This document shows positions 59,394 to 64,000 of a DNA stretch of 64,000 nucleotides, piece after piece; positions within the stretch are counted from its first letter, which is position 1; each line of letters starts with the position of its first letter. Under the pieces are notes generated by a model that did not search any database, was not told the origin of the DNA, and worked only from the letters and a program-made list of their open reading frames with translations. Both the position numbers and the translations under genes were made by a program. This stretch comes from Umezawaea beigongshangensis. Lineage in GTDB: Bacteria; Actinomycetota; Actinomycetes; Mycobacteriales; Pseudonocardiaceae. The stretch lies in NCBI RefSeq assembly GCF_016464305.1, contig NZ_JAEIOJ010000002.1:682001-746000 (forward strand). Direction: 5' to 3'.

Positions 59394-59950
59394 GATGCTC
59401 CTCGCTGCTCGGACCACGGCTCCCGCGGCTGGAACAGCCGCGTGTCCGTCTGCTGCTCGTACGGCGCTCCCGCGGGCAGATCGATCAGTTCCATCTGCAT
59501 CCCCCAGGGCGTCACGAAGTACACCCAGCGGTCTCCCGCGATGGGTCCTTCGGTGATGGTCTCCGGGTCGCCGAGCACCCGCACACCCGGCTGCGCGCGC
59601 AGGTACGCCGCGGCGGCGTCGACGTCCTTGACGTGGATCGCCAGGTGGTGACCGCCCCAGTCGCTGTTGCGGGGCACCTGCCTGCGCTGGTCCGGCGCGG
59701 TGTACTCGAACAGCTCCAGGTTGGTCACCGGTCCCAGCCGCAGCATGGCGATGCGGGCGGTGGCCGCGGCGTCGACGTCGAGCTTGCGGGCCATCCAGTC
59801 CCCCTCGTCGTCCTGCACCGGGCCCAGGGTGTAGGCCACCTCCGCGCCGATGACCTCGGTGAAGAACTCGACCGCCTGGTCCAGATCGGGCACGGTGTAG
59901 GCGACGTGGTGCACCGCGGTCGCTCCGGGAATGCCGCGCTGCCGGGTCAC
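59390..59950 (-). CDS. VOC-family epimerase candidate for 2-epi-5-epi-valiolone
   Basis: 186 residues; GTG at 59950 overlapping the synthase stop (GTGA). Two VOC modules: ATAVHHVAYTVPDLDQAVEF with His/Glu-type metal ligands, and HHLAIHVKDVDAAAAYLRAQ leading to WGMQMELIDLP with the terminal Glu. In cetoniacytone biosynthesis a VOC protein (CetB) epimerises 2-epi-5-epi-valiolone, and the position directly after the EEVS gene supports the same role here. Substrate is inferred from context. Confidence 0.78.
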   Translation of the reverse strand: MTRQRGIPGATAVHHVAYTVPDLDQAVEFFTEVIGAEVAYTLGPVQDDEGDWMARKLDVDAAATARIAMLRLGPVTNLELFEYTAPDQRRQVPRNSDWGGHHLAIHVKDVDAAAAYLRAQPGVRVLGDPETITEGPIAGDRWVYFVTPWGMQMELIDLPAGAPYEQQTDTRLFQPREPWSEQRGAS

Positions 59951-61527
59951 GCGACACCTCCGGACGCCGGTGCCTGCGCGGACGGGGCCGAGGCGCCCGG
60001 CGGACCGGGCACCTCGATCACCAGCCAGCTCAGGTCCTCCGCGCCCGGATTCGCGAACCGGTGCGCGACCCCGGCCCTGGTGGCGATCAGGTAGCCGGGG
60101 CGCATCTCGTGCGGGACCTCGTCGGCGTGCAGCTCGCCCTCTCCGGCGAGGACGAAGAAGAGCTTGTCCGTGCCGGTGCCCGCGTGCTCCTCCCGGACGG
60201 CTCCGGGCGGCAGCGACGACCAGGTGATGCCCTCCCAGGCGCTGCTCAGGCCGTCCCGGCGGATCACCCGCTTCCCGGCCTCGTCGGACTCACCGCCGAC
60301 GTCCGTGACGACCAGGTCCTCGGCCGGTGCCGCGGGTGCGGCGCCCTCGCTCAGGTCGCGCAGGACCTCGGCCGCGCGGACGAGTTCGGCGACGGTGAGG
60401 TCGTGGCGGAAGCAGGCTCCGCCGATGCCCACCGGAATCGGCATCCGCTGCAACCCGTCCCGGTGCCGGGTGGTCTCCCGCAGGGCGTGCTCCAGCAGAT
60501 CCGTTTCCAGCAGCGGGTGCCAGACGGGCAGGCGGAGCCGGCGCATCAGGCCGAAGACGCGGTCGCGGTCCTGTGTGGACACCAGACCGCGTTCCGCTGC
60601 CAGCACCGTGGTGAGCGCCATGTCGATGGTGACCGCCTCGCCGTGCAGGAGCGCGGGCAGTGCCCGCATCTCCAGTGTCGGGCTGAACGAGTGGCCGTAG
60701 TCGACCAGGCGCTCCAGCTGCTTCTCCCACAGGTTCGGCGCCAGCTCCTCCAGCATGCCGCTCACCGCACGGCTGAACACCTCCCTGGCCACGGTGTCGC
60801 CGACCTGCGTCTGACCGGTGAGCCGTTCGGCGAGCAGCAGTTCGGCGTGCTCCTCCATCAGCCGGAACAGCCTCGCGTCCTTGATCAGCGCGATCTTGAG
60901 GATCTCCGCGAGGCCGTTGCTGACGTGCCGGTCGTCCAGGGTGGCCAGGAAAGCGCGGTCCAGCAGCGCGACCGCCGGCGCGGAGTAGGTGCCGAGGCGG
61001 TTCTTGTGGTCCTCGAAGTTCACCCCGGTCTTGATGCCGACTCCGGCGTCGACCAGTCCGATGAGAGAGGTGGGCACCCGGACGTGGGGGGTGCTGCGCC
61101 GGTAGGTGCTGGCGGCCATGCCCACGACGTCCAGGACGATCCCGCCACCGATGGCGATGACGGGCTCGTGCCGGCGCGAGATGCCGAACGCGTCGAGCCC
61201 CCGCACCACGGTGAAGACCGACTCCATCGTCTTGGTCTCCTCCGACGCGGACAGCACGCACAGGCGGTACTCGCAGTTGTGGTGCTCCAGGTACTTGCGG
61301 AGGTTGTCGCCGTACAGCTCGTGCACGACGGCGTCGATCACGACGAACCTGCGGGGCCGGGCGGTGCGGACCGCGGTTCCCGCCTCCAGCAGTGCCGGGT
61401 TGGCGGGGTCGAGGACGCCGTCGGTCATCCGGACCTCGTAGGCGATCGTCTGCGTGGCCTCGACCCTCCACTGCTGAGCAGCGACCGTCGTCTGCGTCAG
61501 CGTCGGTTCGACTGCGTCTGTGTTCAT
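59947..61527 (-). CDS. 2-epi-5-epi-valiolone synthase fused to a cupin domain
   Basis: 526 residues; ATG at 61527 overlapping the aminotransferase stop (ATGA). Residues about 20-410 are a sugar phosphate cyclase: IAIGGGIVLDVVGMAASTYR, VPTSLIGLVDAGVGIKTGVN, FEDHKNRLGTYSAP and GLAEILKIALIKD. The DAGVGIKTGVNFEDHKNRLG form fits EEVS rather than dehydroquinate synthase. It cyclises sedoheptulose 7-phosphate using NAD. Residues about 430-526 are an extra cupin (GTGTDKLFFVLAGEGELHAD, AGVAHRFANPG). EEVS proteins normally end near 400 residues, so this is a fusion. Confidence 0.9.
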   Translation of the reverse strand: MNTDAVEPTLTQTTVAAQQWRVEATQTIAYEVRMTDGVLDPANPALLEAGTAVRTARPRRFVVIDAVVHELYGDNLRKYLEHHNCEYRLCVLSASEETKTMESVFTVVRGLDAFGISRRHEPVIAIGGGIVLDVVGMAASTYRRSTPHVRVPTSLIGLVDAGVGIKTGVNFEDHKNRLGTYSAPAVALLDRAFLATLDDRHVSNGLAEILKIALIKDARLFRLMEEHAELLLAERLTGQTQVGDTVAREVFSRAVSGMLEELAPNLWEKQLERLVDYGHSFSPTLEMRALPALLHGEAVTIDMALTTVLAAERGLVSTQDRDRVFGLMRRLRLPVWHPLLETDLLEHALRETTRHRDGLQRMPIPVGIGGACFRHDLTVAELVRAAEVLRDLSEGAAPAAPAEDLVVTDVGGESDEAGKRVIRRDGLSSAWEGITWSSLPPGAVREEHAGTGTDKLFFVLAGEGELHADEVPHEMRPGYLIATRAGVAHRFANPGAEDLSWLVIEVPGPPGASAPSAQAPASGGVA

Positions 61528-62759
61528 GGCCTCGCAACCACTTCGTTGACGGCTGACCGCACGGCGCCGGCCACGGTCGTGATCTCGTCCGGCGACGAGA
61601 ACGGGGTGATGCCCACTCCGGAGCCGAGGTAGGAGTCGACGACTCCGACCGACAGCGCGATCGACCGGCCGAGGACGTCGTCGGTGCGGGGAAGCATGTT
61701 GGGCGTGTACCGCCGGTCGGTGGGATGGGCCGGACAGCCGAAGGGGTGCTCGCCCGCGGTGGGCGTGCGGAGCCCGAGCAGCTGCGGCATGTTCCCGTAG
61801 TAGTGGCGGCCCGAGTCGATGAGCGTGGACGTGCCCAGCAGACCGGCCACCGCGCGCGCCGCGTCGGTGGACTCGAACTGCAGGACCAGGAACGAGGAGC
61901 ACTCCCCGTCGGGGTCGGTGACGGGCCTGCGCGTCACGCCCGGCAGATCACCGATCGCGTCCGCGAACGCCGTCTTCTGCTTGCGCAGCGTCCCCAGGAT
62001 GTCGTCGATCTTGCGGAGCTGGCCGAGCGCCACGGCGCCGCTGAGCTCGTGCATCCGCAGGTTCATCCCGAACAGCGAGTCGGCGTCGGCCGCACCGTGG
62101 CGCAGCGGCTTGAACCCGTGGTCGTGGAAGGCGAAGGCGCGCTCGTACACCTCGTCGTCCGCGAGCGTGAGCAGCCCGCCGTCACCACTCGTGATGATCT
62201 TGAACAGGTTGAGCGAGAAGGCCCCCGCGTCTCCGATGGTGCCCAGGGCACGGCCACGGTACCGGCCGCCGCACGCCTGGGCGGCGTCCTCGATCAGCAG
62301 CAGGCCGTGCTCGTCGGTGATCCGCCGCAGCTCGTCCATCGCGGCCGGCGCGCCCAGCATGTGCACCGCGAGGACGGCCTTCGTCGCGGGCGTGATCTGG
62401 CGTGCCACGTCCAGCGGGTCGAGGGTGAGGGACTCGTCGATCTCGGCGAGCACGGGCACCGCGCCGCGGTGGACGATCGCGGCGATGGACGCGATGAACG
62501 TGTACCCGGGGACGATCACCTCGTCGCCGGGGCCGACGCCCAGTGCCGCCAGCGCGGTGACCAGCGCGGACGTGCAGCTGTTGACAGCCAGGCAGTGACG
62601 GGCGCCCGTGCGCTGCTCGAACTCGCGTTCGAGGGTGTGCACCATGGACGGTCCGGCCGACTCGTCGAACCGGTACCGGTTCAGCTGCCAGCCGTCCAGC
62701 GCCTGATTGACCAGCGCCTTCTCCTCGTCACCGAGGAAGGAGTATCCCGGGCCGCTCAT
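61524..62759 (-). CDS. DegT/DnrJ/EryC1-type PLP aminotransferase
   Basis: 411 residues; ATG at 62759 behind AGAAAGG, inside the end of the preceding gene. Fold type I aminotransferase with Asp158 (LIEDAAQACGG) and the PLP Lys187 in FSLNLFKIITSGDGGLL. The family transfers amino groups to ketosugars or ketocyclitols. In this operon it would aminate a valiolone-derived ketone to give the C7N amine, as CetM-type enzymes are thought to do. The C-terminal region has an HYYGNMPQLL segment usual for sugar aminotransferases. Confidence 0.92.
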   Translation of the reverse strand: MSGPGYSFLGDEEKALVNQALDGWQLNRYRFDESAGPSMVHTLEREFEQRTGARHCLAVNSCTSALVTALAALGVGPGDEVIVPGYTFIASIAAIVHRGAVPVLAEIDESLTLDPLDVARQITPATKAVLAVHMLGAPAAMDELRRITDEHGLLLIEDAAQACGGRYRGRALGTIGDAGAFSLNLFKIITSGDGGLLTLADDEVYERAFAFHDHGFKPLRHGAADADSLFGMNLRMHELSGAVALGQLRKIDDILGTLRKQKTAFADAIGDLPGVTRRPVTDPDGECSSFLVLQFESTDAARAVAGLLGTSTLIDSGRHYYGNMPQLLGLRTPTAGEHPFGCPAHPTDRRYTPNMLPRTDDVLGRSIALSVGVVDSYLGSGVGITPFSSPDEITTVAGAVRSAVNEVVARP

Positions 62760-64000
62760 GCGCGCGCCTTTCTGCTGAGAGTTGGTGTCCGGTGCCGAGA
62801 ATTCCGCGCGCCGCCCGCAACGCCATCGCCACGCTGGTCAGCGTCGGGTTGCTCGCGTTGCCCGTCGGGATGAGACCGTTCCCGCCGAGGTAGAGGTTCT
62901 CCACGCCCCAGACCCTGGAGCCGGGGTCCACCACGCTGGTGTCCGGGTCGGACCCCATCCGCACGGTCCCCGCGATGTGCAGGGGCAGCGTGGGGACGAC
63001 GAACCGCGGCTCGGAGCCGGGCAGGTACGGCCCGAGCGCACCGGCGGCCCGGCGCAGGTCCGCCATCATCCGGTGCTGCCGCGCGCGGTCCTGGTCGCTG
63101 AGCGAGAACTCGAAGCTCGCCCGCGGCATCCCGTAGGCGTCGTGCGCGTCGTCGGAGAAGCGCACCCGGTTCTCCGGCCTCGGGTCGACCAGCCCGAACC
63201 ACCGCAGGTCGACCACCAGCCGGTCGTCCACGTCCGGGTTCGTCACCATGTCGTCGTAGGGCAGGTCGCGGTGGATCTGGCAGTGCCACGGGCGGTCCTG
63301 CGACACCGGGATCCACACGTTGGGGTCGAGGTCGTCGGAGGGGATCGGTCCCGGGTCGCCGGGATGACCGGCCCGGTGGGCCGCCACCCGCTCCGCGAAG
63401 CGCGGGTCCTCGGCGACGCGCTCGACCAGGTCGTCCCGGAGCTGGACCTGGCAGAAGGCGACCGGCTGCTCGGTGACGTAGCGGCCCAGCGCCGGCGGGC
63501 GGATGCCGGAGGCGTGCAGCAGCTGCGGCGTGAGCACGGCCCCGCAGGCGACGACGTAGGTGTTCGCCTCGACCCGCAGCGTCCGCCAGTCGACGTGGTC
63601 CACGATCTCGGCGTACTCGATCCGCGACCCGTCCGCCGTCGGCACGAGTCGCGTGCACTGGTGCTGTTCGCGCAGCACGAACCCGTCCCGGTCGCCGTCG
63701 GCGAGCGGACCGAGGACGGTGTCCACGCCGGTCCAGCGCACCAGCCTGGGGTTGTCCGTGCGGCGCTGCGCGGCCATCGGGAGGTGCTGGACGCCGTACG
63801 GGCCGGGAAGTTCCGCGTACTCGGCGGCGAGCGCGTCCAGCACGACCTGGTGGGAGATCGCGTCCGCGGTCAGGTCGGTGCGCGTGTTCAGCAGCGCCTC
63901 GGCCTCGGCGTAGAGCGAGTCCCACTCGGCCGCGGGGAGGGCGTCGGAGCGCTCGACCGTCGGGTGGTGCCGCGGGGTCACCCCCGTCCAGTGGGTGGCC
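62728..64000 (-). CDS. GMC/pyranose-2-oxidase-like flavoprotein (C-terminal part, cut by window edge)
   Basis: At least 423 residues; the N-terminal FAD-binding motif lies beyond the right edge. The visible part has ATHWTGVTPRHHP (pyranose oxidase-like flavin-His region), TYVVACGAVLTPQLLHASG, HIAGTVRMG with the catalytic His region, and NASNPTLTSVAMALRAARG, the GMC C-terminal end. It should oxidise an alcohol on the cyclitol with O2 or another acceptor. Its stop overlaps the aminotransferase gene by 32 bp, so it is the first visible gene of the same operon; more genes probably lie further right. Confidence 0.88.
   Translation of the reverse strand, partial: ATHWTGVTPRHHPTVERSDALPAAEWDSLYAEAEALLNTRTDLTADAISHQVVLDALAAEYAELPGPYGVQHLPMAAQRRTDNPRLVRWTGVDTVLGPLADGDRDGFVLREQHQCTRLVPTADGSRIEYAEIVDHVDWRTLRVEANTYVVACGAVLTPQLLHASGIRPPALGRYVTEQPVAFCQVQLRDDLVERVAEDPRFAERVAAHRAGHPGDPGPIPSDDLDPNVWIPVSQDRPWHCQIHRDLPYDDMVTNPDVDDRLVVDLRWFGLVDPRPENRVRFSDDAHDAYGMPRASFEFSLSDQDRARQHRMMADLRRAAGALGPYLPGSEPRFVVPTLPLHIAGTVRMGSDPDTSVVDPGSRVWGVENLYLGGNGLIPTGNASNPTLTSVAMALRAARGILGTGHQLSAERRAHERPGILLPR

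Overview
The window is about 73% G+C, uses GTG starts freely, has dense operons with ATGA/GTGA stop-start overlaps, and carries families typical of filamentous actinomycetes: MEDS sensor proteins, STAS anti-anti-sigma factors, a SpoIIE-type phosphatase, a DivIVA-like protein, a rodlin-like secreted protein, a PASTA-containing class A PBP and a GH64 glucanase. I infer a Pseudonocardiaceae-like chromosome (Saccharothrix, Actinosynnema or Lentzea are plausible). That is an inference from gene content, not a measured placement.

Layout. 1-15 kb: two STAS proteins (one cut by the edge), a rodlin-like protein, a DUF3152 metalloprotease-like protein, a PASTA-PBP, two related small secreted proteins (one with Cys/Glu repeats) flanking a DivIVA-like coiled-coil protein, an RsbW-like ATPase, a CBM48-like protein, a MEDS-ATPase, a STAS protein, a catalase-fold protein and a zinc-ribbon protein. 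14-19 kb: sugar genes (aldo/keto reductase, GH36 alpha-galactosidase, AGE-family isomerase). 19-22 kb: a SpoIIE phosphatase coupled to a stand-alone CheB methylesterase, and a secreted M28 aminopeptidase. 22-26.5 kb: a sialic acid locus with NeuB, NeuC, a NeuA-like cytidylyltransferase, a GT29-like sialyltransferase candidate and a coiled-coil protein. 26.5-37 kb: a decayed stretch with an SDR remnant, pirin, a MEDS-STAS/MEDS-ATPase pair, a GH64-CBM13 glucanase, a double-PAP2 membrane protein, and an FtsX-type permease behind a wrecked ATPase gene. 37-50 kb: MarR/VOC with twin operators, AraC plus two SDRs, a DsbA/VKOR pair, an ECF sigma and zinc anti-sigma, AraC plus MDR oxidoreductase, a ferredoxin/reductase pair and an HNH-like protein. 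50-53.6 kb: an unusual operon of a STAND-like P-loop protein and a membrane-anchored solute-binding-like protein. 54-58.6 kb: MerR with a DsbA-like/deaminase/SMR/SMR operon, and TetR with an aldo/keto reductase. 58.9-64 kb: a tightly overlapping operon for a C7-cyclitol (C7N aminocyclitol) natural product, running off the right edge.

The strongest candidates for new biology are: (1) the right-end cyclitol operon, whose 2-epi-5-epi-valiolone synthase carries a C-terminal cupin domain and sits with a VOC epimerase candidate, a second cupin, a DegT aminotransferase and a GMC/pyranose-oxidase-like enzyme, a combination reminiscent of the cetoniacytone pathway; (2) a complete CMP-sialic acid pathway with a GT29-like transferase in an actinomycete; (3) the STAND-like/solute-binding pair, with Arg for Lys in Walker A and an in-frame 69-bp duplication across the gene junction. 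Partner-switching parts are also concentrated here: four STAS domains, three RsbW-like ATPase domains, two MEDS-containing loci and one PP2C. Several regulators have a TANNNT hexamer exactly 6 nt before a GTG start and no Shine-Dalgarno, which points to leaderless transcripts.
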